This document shows, piece by piece, positions 36,300 to 48,999 of a DNA stretch of 64,000 nt (its first letter is position 1; the number at the start of each line of letters is the position of its first letter). The stretch is from assembly GCF_964204645.1 (NCBI RefSeq), contig NC_134036.1:3892001-3956000 (forward strand), in the 5' to 3' direction. Made by a program: the position numbers and the translations under genes. The notes beneath the pieces are model-generated. The model was not told where the DNA came from, searched no databases, and worked only from the letters and a program-made list of their open reading frames with translations. The stretch is from Tubulanus polymorphus (Eukaryota > Nemertea > Palaeonemertea > Tubulaniformes > Tubulanidae).

Positions 36300-36470
36300 T
36301 ACCTCTGTAACCGTTAATTTGGTGGTTTTATAAGCTAATTTCTACCCTAAATACTATTTAAACCTTCAATCGATCGATTTTTTATTCGGTAACCGCCCAA
36401 ATTGGTAAAAAAAATTCCTGGTCCTAAGTGTACCGATTATTTAGGCGTCTAGTCTATTGTACAATGAAAT
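36300..36470 (-). repeat. Dispersed repeat, inverted copy of 6160-6310
   Basis: Contains GGTGGTTTTATAAGCTAATT, GGTAACCGCCCAAATTGG, CCTGGTCCTAAGTG and ATTTAGGCGTCTAG, the reverse complements of blocks in the Rab 3' region. Confidence 0.55.
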
Positions 36471-36714
36471 AGATAATTATAATTGCCTATTTCTCAAAAT
36501 TGAAGGAGTTCGGACATTTCGCTCAAATAAAGGGAGATCCATGCACTTTGTGAAAAACATTTTCCGCGTTTTTTAAGGAATCAAGGAGTCGTCGAGAGCC
36601 TGCTCGTTTCAATTCGTAGCCTCAAGCCACTGTTTGTAAACTATTTTGATATTTCATTTTCAATTGAAAATATAGTTGAAAAGGTGAAGAAGTCGTGAAC
36701 ACTTGTAATTAAAG

Positions 36715-36930
36715 TGTGGGTGATCTCTTTTTAAAAGTTTGCTGGTAAAATGTCTAATGAAGTTTATGCACTTTCAATTGAAAATGACTCAGGTGAAGTC
36801 CTGAACACACGTCAAGTGTGGACGATCGATCAGTTTTTGAAAGTGCGCTGATGATAAAATCAATCAAAAATGTCTCAGGTGAAGCAATGAACAAATGAAG
36901 CGTGGATGATCAGAAATTGGAAATAAATCA
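36715..36930 (+). repeat. 109-bp satellite, about 2 units
   Basis: Contains TTTCAATTGAAAATGACTCA, GGTGAAGTCCTGAACACACG and GTGTGGACGATCGATCAG. Confidence 0.8.
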
Positions 36931-37810
36931 GTTTGTGAAATCGCTAAAAATCTTTGCACTACCGGTATCTATTTAACTATATATATATAAATTTGTTTTT
37001 TGGACGACACATCTTCTTTGGTACTAAATAACCTTGGGAAGGTTTTTAGCATAGTTTAAAATGTGAAATGATTGCGAGGAGGCGTTAAATCCATTAAAAG
37101 AAAATCATAGTAAAATGAAATGGACAAACATCAACCATTCGTATTACTACCGATTGGAAGGTGTCTCCCTCAGTGAGGAAATCAGTGAACTATACCATTT
37201 TAACAGTTTTGGGAGATTCTCCCTGTTAGGACATTCATGAACTACATTGGTGTTTATTCTTGTCACTATCATTGACGTGTAACGCTGATATGTTTATGTC
37301 TCAACATCAACCAACCCCCTCGTCAAAGACGATTATCCTGCAAGTGCAACGATAAAATCCGAATTTCTCCTTTGTCCATAACAATTTCATCTGCCAAGAA
37401 ATTCAACGCTTTTCATTAACGTTCAAATAATCGTCAGCTAATCTTTATTTTCAACAACATCGTTATTTTTTCCCGTTAAGTCCCGCGGGTACAAATAATA
37501 GCAAATTATTCCTTTACGACGAATACGATAATTATACATGTACATATTTACAAAAAACAAAATATCAATATACATATCGTTCATTAAACTCATAAGTCCC
37601 ACGGTTGTAAATTTACTAAAAAGTTTACGAAAATAAAGCTGGATTCGTAGTGTGTCCATGACCAATCTCGTTTAATGACTTTCGACGACTTTTTTTCTGA
37701 TTCCAGGACTTAACATATTCGTCATGATTTAGCCAGGGATCCTGAAAGCTACGTTTGAAATATTTCCATATTATAATAAACTTTTTAGTCAATTGTGGAA
37801 CTTATGATTA
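36931..37810. other. Intergenic, nothing recognised
   Basis: AT-rich DNA with no supported exon or repeat. Confidence 0.4.
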
Positions 37811-38265
37811 CAGTAAAATCCGCTTAATTCTGATAATTTTGGACCAACGAAATTTTTCCGGTTTAAGGGAAATCCGAATTAAAAGTCTTATTTCTCGTAT
37901 ATTGACGAACAATTGGACTGCAAATAATGTCCAGATTCGACCAAAATCCGGATTAACCCTTTCAGTGCTGACTAATCAATACCCTATAGTGCTGGAGATA
38001 ATTTGAAAATTTTGAAAAATTCCGCCCTAGTGTGTTGAATAACGGGAATACCACTATAGTGCGTCTACACCGCGGCGCAGTGTATCGTTAGTAACTAATA
38101 TTTCACTATGTTCGACATCTTTCAATAGAGATTAAAACTAATTACTAATTACACCAATACACCACAGTGCGGTGTACTAGCAAAATCCATCACCGATTCA
38201 TACACCGCACTGCGGTTAATACGCACTGAAAGGGTTAAGCCGACCCGGATTAAGCGGGTTGACCG
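37811..38265. mobile_element. pogo/Tigger-like MITE with TA target duplication
   Basis: Left end CAGTAAAATCCGCTTAAT; right end in reverse complement CGGTCAACCCGCTTAATCC. TA lies at 37809-37810 and 38266-38267. The CAGT...CGCTTAAT terminus resembles pogo/Tigger inverted repeats. It carries a second element inside (37957-38234) and has no coding capacity. Confidence 0.7.
37957..38234. mobile_element. piggyBac-like MITE with TTAA duplication, nested
   Basis: Ends CCCTTTCAGTGCTGACTA and, in reverse complement, CCCTTTCAGTGCGTATTAA. TTAA flanks both sides (37953-37956 and 38235-38238), the piggyBac signature. The interior repeats CACTATAGTG/CGCACTGCGG-type motifs. Relatives lie at 3645-3976 and 40116-40362. 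Confidence 0.8.
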
Positions 38266-38404
38266 TAATACATCTCACGAATATTCGTGATTTCAAGCGA
38301 CATATCGTTAGTACCCAAGAATGACTCGATCAGTCACGATCATCCATTTGACTCTTCGAAATGCTACAATCATCCGGGATAGAGAACCACTCTTTCCTAT
38401 ATCG

Positions 38405-40730
38405 TCAGTTCCTCATGTAATACCCGGGCATCGACATGCCGGCCGCCGCGTTGGCGGGTATCGCGCCCGCGTTCAGGCTGCTAGCCGAGTGGCGCTGTTG
38501 CAGAGGCGGTACGCGGTTATTGCTGGCGTTCATTATCTCCGACATTTTCTCCGCTTTCACTTTTCGCAGGTGCGCTTTCGCCCGCCGATCCGGGTACGTT
38601 TCCAAGAACGTGTCGACGTCCATTTTCTTGTCGAGGAAATCTTCGGCCATGTTCTTCACGATGAAAGAAAAACAATTTTGAGATGTACATTAAGCGATAC
38701 ATGTACTCAACACGGGGACTTCTAATTATGAAACAGGTGTTGGCATCATCAGGGATAACCGGTACGTATTTTGTAAACATTAAAAAAAAATTCTTCACAT
38801 GTTTATCGACAGCCTATAACCACACCTCAAGACACTCTCACTATATCAGTGTAAAGTGTGGACGATCAGTTTTTGTAAGTTGTGCTGATAAAATGTCTAA
38901 TATCTGGTGTTTGTAGTTTATTTTCAATATAAAATGTCTCAGGTGAAGTACTTAACATATGTGAAGTGCAGACGATCAATTATTGAAAATTTGCAGATCA
39001 AATGTCTAATGTCTGGTGTTTGTAGTTTATTTTCAATATAAAATGTCTCAGGTGAAGTACTGAACATATGTGAAGTGCGGACGATCAATTATTGAAAGTT
39101 TGCTGATCAAATATCTAATATCTGGGGTTTGTAGTTCATATTCGATCAAAAATATCTTTCTGAAGGACCAAAAAATTGGAAGAATGTTAATAATCAAATG
39201 TCGAATGTTTGAAGGGGTGTGGGGTCCAGGCCGCATTAACACCGGGATAGCCTAAATAGCTTTTGCTTTTAATGTACCTCTGTTTCTTCGTCCAATGTCG
39301 AAGCTCCCGTCATCAACAGAGCGTGTACCGTGTCCAGCGATAAGTTGTTTCTACTGCTCCCTAGAACAAAAAAAAACGAACAAGGAACAATCTTTACCCT
39401 ATGATGTCTACTAGGGATGGCTAAATCAGTCTCATGGTGGTAAATCTATATAATTGCCTCGAGACTGACAATTCTGGTTCGCTCGAACTAGCTGGTGCTG
39501 CCATCTTTCGGTCTTTAGTCTAACTAAAAGCATTCTGGAATGCGGTAACTGTTTAAAACCATACGATACTAATTCAACCCACACAACTGTGGAACTGGAT
39601 TTGGCCTCAAATTATCAGATCCGGAGACAAACTAAGCCTACACAACTGTAGAACCAGGGCACGAGTCATGGAAATAGGGTCGAATTAAGTGGAATTAAAC
39701 ATACACAATTAAGGAATTCTATCCGGAGTCACATAAAAACGTCGATCTCAAAAGTTAAGAAGTTTTTTTTGCGAACCTATTCTCGCTTGTAACTCGTCGA
39801 ATTCCTGTCGAGCTTCTTTCATCGTCTCGAACGTCGCAGCCAATCGTTCTTTATCCTGCGTCAGTCTCGGCTCACGGGACAAATTGAACTCGGCTAAACT
39901 TTTGTTGCTCGCCATCATCATCTGACGCTCGGCTTGAAGTGTCTTCACCTGGAAAAATTAGAAAAACGAAATTCGTCGGGAAACTGCGAAGCCTCGATTC
40001 ATTCTAGGGATGATCTTCCCCGTGGGAATCCTCAATCGTGTTAAGCGAGGATCTTTCGAATTACCTCGATCGGGTCATGTAATGTCCTTCCCTGGGGAAT
40101 TCTCGATTTCGATTACCCTTGCAGTACCGACAAATCAATAGCTAAAAGTGCTGGGAATAATTTGAAAATGTAAAAAAATTCCACCCCAGTGCGTCGCATA
40201 ACGAGCACACCGCTTAAGTGCGGTGTATCGTTAGTTTCAATACGTTTAGCAGGAGCCGCCGTCTTTTGATAAAGATAGAAACAAATACCCGGTAACTAAT
40301 TTCATCAATGCACTGCAATGTACTAGCAATGTCCATCACTGCGGTGTAGCTCACTGACAGGGTGAAGTGCGGATCTCCCAAAAACTGTTGATTCACTCAA
40401 GAGTGAAGATCCCCGGTAATCCTACGTAGATTAGGTTTTTGTGAAGATAATCCCGAGGAACTACACTTAAAAACTTGACCAGGCGAAGATCTCCCAGAGG
40501 CATTTCGGTTCAATAACCTGTTGTAAATCTTTGATCAGTTCTTCCATTTTGCGATCGTTGTCCAACAGACGCTGCAACTCTTCACTGCTCAGGTGCTTCA
40601 GGATGCCGAGCGCGGCCGCCTCGTCGGGCTGCTGAGACTGGCGACTGCCGTTATACTGCTGACCGGGCGGCTCGTACGGCACGGGCGGCGGCTGCATTCC
40701 GCCTCCACTGCTGTAGTGGCGATACATCAT
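38405..40730 (-). CDS. VPS37: VPS37 family ESCRT-I subunit (Mod(r) domain)
   Basis: Subunit of the ESCRT-I complex that sorts ubiquitinated membrane proteins into multivesicular bodies; it binds TSG101 and VPS28. Exons 40730-40518, 39948-39777, 39360-39278 and 38653-38405 join in phase to give 238 residues. The N-terminal part is Gln/Pro/Gly-rich (QPPPVPYEPPGQQ). The Mod(r) coiled-coil core starts at LKHLSSEELQRLLDNDRKM and continues with ASNKSLAEFNLSREPRL and FDELQARI. The C-terminal part of the domain has AEDFLDKKMDVDTFLETY and HLRKVKAEKM, the hallmark end of VPS37. The tail is Ala/Pro-rich and ends GYYMRN. The donor of the second coding exon (GTTCGC) is weak but needed to keep phase. An upstream exon around 41120-41341 is possible but unproven. 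The paralogue (A, B, C or D) is not resolved. Confidence 0.9.
38850..39150 (+). repeat. 109-bp satellite, about 2.8 units, in VPS37 intron 3
   Basis: The cleanest copies of the family: GTGAAGTGCAGACGATCAAT, GATCAAATGTCTAATGTCTG, GTGTTTGTAGTTTATTTTCA and AATGTCTCAGGTGAAGTACT follow each other with a 109-bp period. Confidence 0.93.
39575..39720 (-). repeat. AGTTCCACAGTT-family repeat in VPS37 intron 2
   Basis: CACACAACTGTGGAACTGG and CACACAACTGTAGAACCAGG, with GATCCGGAGACAAACTAA and ATCCGGAGTCACA. This is the reverse orientation of the motifs at 7270-7700. Confidence 0.5.
40116..40362. mobile_element. Decayed piggyBac-like MITE in VPS37 intron 1
   Basis: CCCTTGCAGTACCGAC at the left and GCTCACTGACAGGG at the right are decayed versions of the CCCTTTCAGTGC ends. 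The interior (AATAATTTGAAAAT, CCCCAGTGCGTCG, GTGCGGTGTATCGTTAGT) matches 37957-38234. The flanks TTAC/TGAA are mutated TTAA. Confidence 0.7.
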
Positions 40731-40742
40731 CGATACGCGCAC

Positions 40743-42318
40743 GGATACCGCTGACTTCTCAAAACGAATACTAGTTAAAGTAAATGAGAACTAGTTACAA
40801 AAAACTCGTATGAATTCGAGCCCCATACAAATAAAAACTATCACTCAAATACAAAAAGCCTTGAAATTTTGGTTTCTCAAGAGACCAAACCGTGTCGGTT
40901 TATTTATCCCCTCAGTGACATGAAATTAACGTCAGGACGGCCGTGTTACCATTTTCTCTTATTTCTGGACAGAATAGGCGTTTATTTAGACTTTTAAGTT
41001 TCAGTTTCATCAGAATAGAATTAGACTCTTTAGTTTCACTTGACAATAGAACAGGGAACACAATCGTAAACTCTACCTGGGTTTTATGACGGGGTTCCTT
41101 TAATTCGTGCCTAAGTTGTTTAAAAAGATTTCTGAAATGTATACCGAAAAATTGACTCGACTCGAGGGAAAACTGTGTCTAAATCTGCGTATTTGAGTCG
41201 GAAATCGTCGAACCAGGAAGTAAATTTACGCAAATAATCGCGCGATGCGCCATCTGGCGGACGTGCTATTTTTCGCACGTAAACGACTTGTGGCTCGCGG
41301 CTGGCGTTGTCGCCGGTGCGGACAGTTCCACACACAAACATCGGTGATTTTACCTATTTCTATCTCTGAAGAAACTCTAAGACTTCGGTACGAGGAGTAG
41401 GACGAAAGTGTTTTTATCGCCTTTCATTAAAACATGAAAACAGATACAAATATGCTTACTATAATTACACCGGCTTATAACCTCTTCTTGCTTCTAAGCG
41501 TAAGTCCCTCAAGGATCAATACTTGGATTTTCAGTTTTCTATCTATTTTCCGTTTGGTCAAATTCGTGTACATGCACATACACCATTCGCACGAAGTATA
41601 TCGTGTTTTCCCCATCAATATCATACTCTTGACGAATGGAACTCGATCGGGTATTCTTCGGCAGGAACCATAGGTCGTCTTCTGAATTACTGGGCGTATT
41701 TCAGATTCCATGGTGAATTGATGTGAAGTGAATGTAAAATGCGAGTTTATGACAACAAGTTTTATTAGTACAGTGTAGTGTTGTTCACGATTCCATCGAA
41801 AGTATTTCACCATTAAAATAACGATTAATCTTCAGAGACCAGTGCCCGGTTGCTCAAATCCACCGGTTATCTTGACCAACCTTTCAGCAACCGACACCGG
41901 GTCGTTATAAACATGTTATAGTTTGCAACATCGAATTCGAATTTGCAACAAAACTTCGACCAACGCATGGAACTCCAGGCTGCCTGCAAAGCGGTTACAT
42001 CAACGTTATACATACAGATACAGATACACCAGATACAGATACAGAAGTCAATCGTTAAAACCGACGGTTTGGTATTGTTAATGTTTTAATCGATTTGGCA
42101 TTTTAAGGGTACAGTAGTATTAATGTGACAACTTGGTAATACAGCACACATCACCTAACTTGGTACAAACCGGCAAAACAGGACAGATGTCTGAGTTGGA
42201 AATTGGAAAATAAAATTGGAAATCACAAAAAGTCAGTAAGTCCGAGTTGGTCATCGACGAGTTAGGCGAGGTCGACTGTAATGCGCAAGCTATTTTATTT
42301 TCGTTACTAAAAAGTTTT
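40743..42318. other. Between VPS37 and receptor A
   Basis: 41120-41341 holds an open frame on the minus strand with fair codon use that may be a VPS37 5' exon, but no join could be shown. 41900-42160 resembles the DNA 3' of receptor B (TCGTTATAAAC..GTTATA.TTTGCAA) and so is the decayed 3' flank of receptor A. A short (CAGATA)n lies near 42020-42050. Confidence 0.45.
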
Positions 42319-45300
42319 TCATTTTCTTCTTTTATTCTTTGCTCGTATGGATTTCATATCGATAGTCAGTATGGTGTAAAGAAGTGGATTGAGGGACGAG
42401 TTTATCGGCAAGAAAAGAACCGCCAGCCAGGCCACCACCTGATTCGGTATTTCTACCCGAAATACCGTGCAAAACTGAACGATTATTAACGGCAGCCAGC
42501 AAAATAGATTACACAGATTTATCACCAAACTCCTACGTGCCAATATTAATTCTGTAGGGTCAATCCTACCAGAGCCAGACCTGCTTCCAGATACGAGTCT
42601 GTACATTTGCGCATAAGTCGACATTATTGTAACAAGTATGACAGAGTTGAACACGGCAAAAATTACGAATGAATATTGCCAGGCGTTGACCTCGATTGTA
42701 ATTAAATTCATAGGTAAACAAACTCCTGTACTGCCATAGAAGTTGTCTCCGAAATAAGATGACTGTGAAAGAGGTATCATAGAAATTGTACCTATGGATA
42801 ACCAACATACGCCACAAATAATGGACACATATTTCGGAGATGTAATCGGGCTTCCAGAAAATGGATTAACGATATTTGAAAATCTGTGTCGCGTTAGAAT
42901 AAGCAGAAAAGACAACGAGCCTTCACAAGAAATCGTCACCACAATTCCAGCGAAACTGCACAATGAACTGTCCGTCCAACTTTCCGAATAAAGAAAATAG
43001 ACTCCTTCATAGAGGTAATCCGCTCCCGCGATCAAAAACAAATAAACCGACATCAGAAAATCACAAGCTGCGATGTTGATGATTAGGATGTCAGAGGATG
43101 TGTTACGCTTTTCGGAGGACGATAGTCGAATTGATCGAAGACGAAATAAAACGACAACACTGTTGGCGAGGAAACTTAATGTGGCGATGACCCAAATGAT
43201 AGCTCTGAGGACTGTGTTGCCCATCAGATCAGAACAGGAGGAAAATTGATCAGCTTCTGGAAGGCACTGATCAACATTTGGTGCCATGCAGCAAAACTTG
43301 TATGCGTTTGATGCGAGAAAAGCCAGAGATGTCAGATTATTGAAAACGCCTTTTCCAACAGAAATAACTTTGGAATTGTTGGTTATATCAAGAAGTCTAA
43401 GTGACTGCAATCCAGAAAATGCATATATAGATATATCACGGATTCTGTTACCGCTGACATTCAGTGACTGTAGTGCGACCAAACCCTTGAAAACATTTTC
43501 TGCAAGGACCGATAGAGATAGTCCATAGAGATCGAGAACTCGAAGCGCCTTCATACCTAAGAAACTGCCTTCTACCAAATAGCTCAATGGATTGCCAGTA
43601 ATGAATAACTGTTCTAAACTATGCAAACCGGTGAACGTATTTTTAGATAAAGATGTTATGTTATTACATGTAAGGTCTAATGTGTGTAGATTATGAAGGT
43701 TTGAAAACGAAGCTGATAATATGTGAGACAATTCATTGAATGAGATATTTAACATACGAAGATATACGAAAGAAGATAAGGTTGATTCGCTTAAACGAAT
43801 TCTATTGCCCGACAAAATCAAAACTCGAGTTGATGCGGAGAAGAGACCAGTGATATTTGATAAACCAGTTTTTCCACAATCGATCGAATAACCTTGACAC
43901 CTGCAATATGTAGGACACGTGACGTTACAGAAAGCCTCGTCATCAGTTGTGTGTTTACAATTTACGAAACCATCACAAACTTCAGATTGTGGAATACACC
44001 GATTTTCCTGACCACATTTAAACATTCCCGGACAAGAAAATGTCTCGCAGTTTTGTTCATCTTCTGAATTAGGACAATCTGATTGACCGTCGCACACCTG
44101 TCTGATCGGTATACAGTAAGACGCAGGACATTTCACAGTGCCAGCTGGACATTCAAATTCTTCACATTTCAAAATGTGCTCAAGATTTCTACAAACTGGG
44201 AAACCATTTGTCATTCTATCTAGAATGCATCTGTGATGTCTTGAATAACAATGTGGAGAATTGAAAGAACATCTTTGTTCATCAGATTTTGTGCAAAGAT
44301 TAGTGAAGTTAGTCGTACAGTGGTTTTCATTGTCGCAGTGAACGGTAGGATTCACAATAACACTAGTTTCTACGAATTCATCTTCTTCAAGACTTCCGCT
44401 ACAATCCACAACACCATCCTGATACAACTGAGAACTGATACAGTCTCCACTGTTACACATGAACCCTTGACACAGTTCAGCAGTGCATCCACTTTCATCG
44501 GAGCCGTCCTTACAATTGAAGATGCCATCACACCTTTTAGATTTACCGACACATTGACCATTTTTACAGCGAAATTGTTCAGACGAACACGGAGGATGAA
44601 AACACGAGTTCTCATCAGAACTATCCACACAATCGTGCATGAAATCACAGAATCCACTTATTGATATAACCTGACCATCATAGCATTGAAACTGACTGTG
44701 CAGATTGATATCCCTACAATTGAGTTCATCTTCACCGTGTTGACAGTCGTGTCTGGTATCACATACGCGATGGTCGCTGATACATCTTTGATCGTTACAT
44801 TTAAACTGCCACAATTTACAACCGCTTATAGAAGCTAACTCTTCGCCAGTTACATTGTAGGAACACAGAACAGAATGCGCTGTATATGTTTGGTTTTCCC
44901 AGGGCATCAATAACCAATCAACCGATTTATTATACGTTATTTCATCTCTGGTAACAAACGGTTTTATTGTCTTCGATTGATTGCTAGAATCCTTAGTTAG
45001 AATAGCGCCATATTGGTGCTGATAACGAAATCTTCCAACCAAATTTTCGACTTCTGTCGCCACCGATATCGCACCTATATCACCGCTGATGCCACGACAC
45101 ATTTCTCTCGCGCTTCCAATATCTAAACTTCGGTTTTTGTCCCAATTTGTCAGTATATGAAAACATCGTCCGGCTATACCTACCCAACCGCGAGTACAGG
45201 TTGCGTTAAACATATTGTTATCAACCTTATCCTCATTCCCAGTCGGAGAAGTTTCGTCATCCGTCCTATTGCTATCTTTTCCAGTTGCATTTTTATCATC

Positions 45301-48300
45301 GTTGATTCTGTCCGTTTCGCACATGAAAGTCGTGTGAACCTCATCAATTCCGCAGGGGAATCGAACCCAGTTCGCCGAACCTCGTGGATTATTCAGTATC
45401 ATCGCCGAACATGGCATATTGACGTCTTGTATTGGTTGTTTTCTCAGGGGAGATATCAATCCTTGAATAACTTCTGGTATCGTTTCGTTGTTACTCGGCG
45501 GCCGGTACCACTCTGTGTAGCTCATCGGTTTCCCATCGGTCCACGTGTAACGACCAGTTGTCAACTGAGAAAATAGAATAAAACATTGTATTATCGGGCA
45601 TATAAAAAACCCACTCAAGTAATAAAGAAATAAAGTACGATTTAGCTAAAGTTGGTTCGACGTTCACGGGCTTTATCGGTAACTATTATACAGGTTCTCT
45701 GACATTTCTACCCAATTCACCATATCTCCATTAACGATTTCTTTTGCCAAACCATATCGATAAGTCCCGTTCTCTACATATTAAAGGTTAGGTTGGGTTT
45801 AAACAATATTTGAAAATATATATTGATTTCCATTGGTAACTAACTGGACTGAGACAAGAGAGGAAATATTGAAAATCTCTTGAAAATCTCTCTTCTCTTT
45901 GTTCTGGATCTCTTAGTTAGTTGTATTGTTGGTCTTATAGATTTTCTTTTTATTGTTTTATAATCATATTTCATTATATATAATGCACCTGTAATTTCAA
46001 GCCGATCATTATTATGAGCGCTTTTCTCGAAAATGCCATCTTCATCAGTCGTCTTACAGCGAATAACGTTTTGATAGCCATCATCTCCTCTTCTGAGTTG
46101 ATACTGAGTAGATTTCCCGCGTACTTCTGTCTACAGTACAATTCAGCATTCTCCCAATTCAGACGTACTTTTCTGATGAATTTCACGCAGGAAAATCCCG
46201 AATCTAAAAGCCCTGCTGATTCGCAGACTCTGTCGCGTTGTTTCGGCATTAGATTCTGTTCTAAGACGTATTGTATGTGAAATCTGGGTATTCTGTTTTT
46301 CACCTCGAGCCACTGCGGTTCTTCCTGCAGACTATAGAATGTAATTCCCGGTACACCGTACGTTTCGCATAGTTTATTCTCGTGACGGGCGTTACTCCTC
46401 TCTTTTCTTCCGTCGTTGTAGATGACCTCCTGCACGAATACGACCGCTTCTGTTTTGTATCGCGATTCTTTGACGCACGGCGCTTCTTCCATATCTTTGA
46501 TAACGAATCGGTAATACTGAATTCGCGCGCGGTTCACCCCGAACCTGACGTTGTATTTCAAAACGACGTCTGAAATGCCAGCCGTTCCCGGGTAGTTCGG
46601 TGACTGCATGACTCCGCAATCGACCACACGACGCTCCGTCCAAATGATGTGTTCGTTGTGCTTTCTCAATCTTTGGCAGGTGCGCCGCAATTCGACGATG
46701 AACGCGAACCTCCAGAAAAAATCGGCCGTGTCGATTTGCACAGTGTAGACAACGCTGTTATTGTTGAGGCGCTGGCTACTGAGCAGGATATATTTTATAC
46801 ATTGCCTGGAATGGTACATAGGGAACAGATGATCGGGCACGTGCGAGCAGATTTCGTATTCGTACGGCGTCAATATGTAAATACTACGAGGCGCAACCTG
46901 TCGGTTTTCGGGCATTATCCTGAAACAGCGCGACGTCACCGTAACCCAGCGCTCTCCTTGTCGCAGAGTGTAGCCGTCACAGTCAGTCGGGCGTAACTTC
47001 AAACTCGCTTTCCTCCGATCGTATACCAACCTCTTGCCCTGACAATTGTATGTGTAGCCAACTACGATAACCGGGCCGCCCGAGGTAATCAGACTGACGA
47101 CGCTGCGTCGATAACCCCACGAACTGGGGCAATACGGACCGTATCGTCTAGCCGTGAAATTACCACCGTCGTATATGTAAAATCCGACGTTTTCGCAATC
47201 AACCGATAACACCCCTAGTTCGAGACTCTGTTCAGTTATTTGGACTTTCCAGGTGAATTCGTACGCGTTTACGTTATATTTCAACGTCCTCGTTGGTGAT
47301 GGAAGCATCGTGAAATATGGCAATGACGCCGGAGCAAGATAGCCGCGTATCTGAAATAAATTCGAAGGAATTAATGAATTCAGTGGCAGTATAATTAAGA
47401 TATCGTCAACCCCTGATATACCGCCAACATCGGTAATCTAGAATTCCAGCGGTATATTGTTAATTTTGACTACTTCTATGACAAAAACACATCACAGAAT
47501 ATACAGCACTGGAAAACCCTGGCTCTACGTGGGGATATTCGGTTTAACATCATTAAAACGAAATCATAGAAATTTGAAATGTGATACGGAATCATTTAGT
47601 TGAGTATTTCGTATTATAACAACTGACTCTAAAGTTGTAAAAGAGGTCGGAACATAATCTATTCGATATTCAATTATTCCGTCAGCTCCTGCCACAACAA
47701 CAAACGCGTTTGCGTTAGCAAACATCAATCGAGACAAAAATAAGTATTCACGCACTTACCGAAGGCTTATGAATGCGAAACTCTGATAATGAAAGCAATT
47801 TCATTCTGAATTCTATTCTCACATTCATATTTGTGATGTTCGGTCTGGTAAGAACGCACAGTGTGACGAGAAATCCTTCAGATTTGAAACTCAGTGATTT
47901 CAGGTAGTTATAACCGAGTAAAATATCAGTTCCTACAACGCGTAACCCTTCTTGTTTATATACACCGATTAAGTCATCGGATGTTACGAGATCACGTGTC
48001 CAGTTGAAGACGACGTACTGTAACACCTGCACTGTGATAGACCAGCAGTGTAAGTGTTTTGATCGAGTTATTACGTGTAAACTGTTGTCATCGGGAATGA
48101 GCACTCCCGAATCGTTATTAGAGACCTGAATCAACGGATTAGAGACGTTCCAATCTGATATTCTGTATATCTGGATTAAAAGCTCAGTCGTTGTCTTGCG
48201 TTGATCCGACACGAAAATGGCGGCTTTATTAGTTTTGGTATAAAACGATGACGGCTGCTGTCCGCTTTGTACGCCTATAAGCGCTATCGGTTCACTGCTG

Positions 48301-48989
48301 ATGTTCCAGCTGTCGTAGATTCGAAAACTCGCCGTTGGATCGACGCCGGCGCCAGGGTATAGTTTCAGGTCCAAATCTACGAATGTGAAATTCATCGCCA
48401 AACCATCCGGGATGTCGATCCATTCGATGAACAACTGACATCGGAAATTAAGGTACATCGCGAATTTGTATCCGGTCGATGTGTTTAACTTATTCACTTT
48501 AAAATACGATCTCCCGCAGCTGTGAGTGATTCTCAATTGGTTTCTTTCGTAACGATATATGATATAAACCCGACTACCTCGCGCACCATCGACGTTACTT
48601 CTAAACATTAATGAGATCGAATCGTTACGAACGATGTCGTATTTTCCGTTACCGCATATGGTCTTCCCGTCGACGAATAGGTAGTTATCGCTGCAGAATA
48701 TTGACAGCTCGATATCGTAGTACGTTTCGACGTGAAAAGTTCCCGGTAAAGAGCTGTTGACGAACCAACGACATTCAACACCGCGCGTTAACGAAGGGTA
48801 ATTCGGCGAAGCGATGTAACCGGACGTAGAATCTAGCGGGTTCCACGTATTGTTACAAGACGAACTTACCGTCACAGACGATTCCTCGATAGAGTCTGCG
48901 CGATCAGCGCGCGCGATGCGAACTTGACAGACGATCAGCGACGCTAACAGCGTTCTCAGTCGCTGCTCCATACCGAACAACATCAACAC
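42319..48989 (-). CDS. Receptor A: CUB - C-type lectin - LDLa - LRR - 7TM GPCR
   Basis: Three exons, 48989-47760, 47350-45989 and 45564-42319, all phase 0 with GT-AG ends, give about 1945 residues. Order: a signal peptide (LLASLIVCQVRIA); CUB-like modules (SGYIASPNYPS; GYLAPASLP spanning intron 1; MQSPNYPGTAG); a C-type lectin domain split by intron 2 (SCVKF, AELYCRQKYAGNLLSIN, YTEWYRPPSNN, WVRFPC); a second, degenerate CTLD (CTRGWVGIAGRCF); about six LDLa repeats from residue ~1135 (CDTRHDCQHGEDELNC type); LRRs with a Cys-rich cap (CRCQGYSIDC); and a rhodopsin-type 7TM core from ~1625 with CWLPLII in helix 6 and NPLLYT in helix 7. DRY is replaced by TRHRF. The 3' part matches the snail GRL101 receptor class; the CUB and lectin modules in front are unusual. 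It is probably a surface sensor or peptide receptor; the ligand is unknown. Confidence 0.9.
42331..42336 (-). terminator. AATAAA inside the last codons of receptor A
   Basis: The codons AAT AAA (Asn-Lys) five codons before the stop form a polyadenylation hexamer; another AATAAA lies about 20 nt past the stop (42294-42299). Receptor B has the same coding hexamer near 53143-53148. Confidence 0.4.
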
Positions 48990-48999
48990 GGTGATGAAA

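Noticed and set aside
41120..41341. 73-codon minus-strand open frame as first VPS37 exon
   Set aside because: Codon use is fair, but no donor-acceptor pair joins it in phase to the exon at 40730, and VPS37 is complete without it.
45157..45576. 139-codon plus-strand open frame within receptor A
   Set aside because: Shadow of the receptor exon. The same kind of frame at 55966-56181 in receptor B is much shorter and broken.
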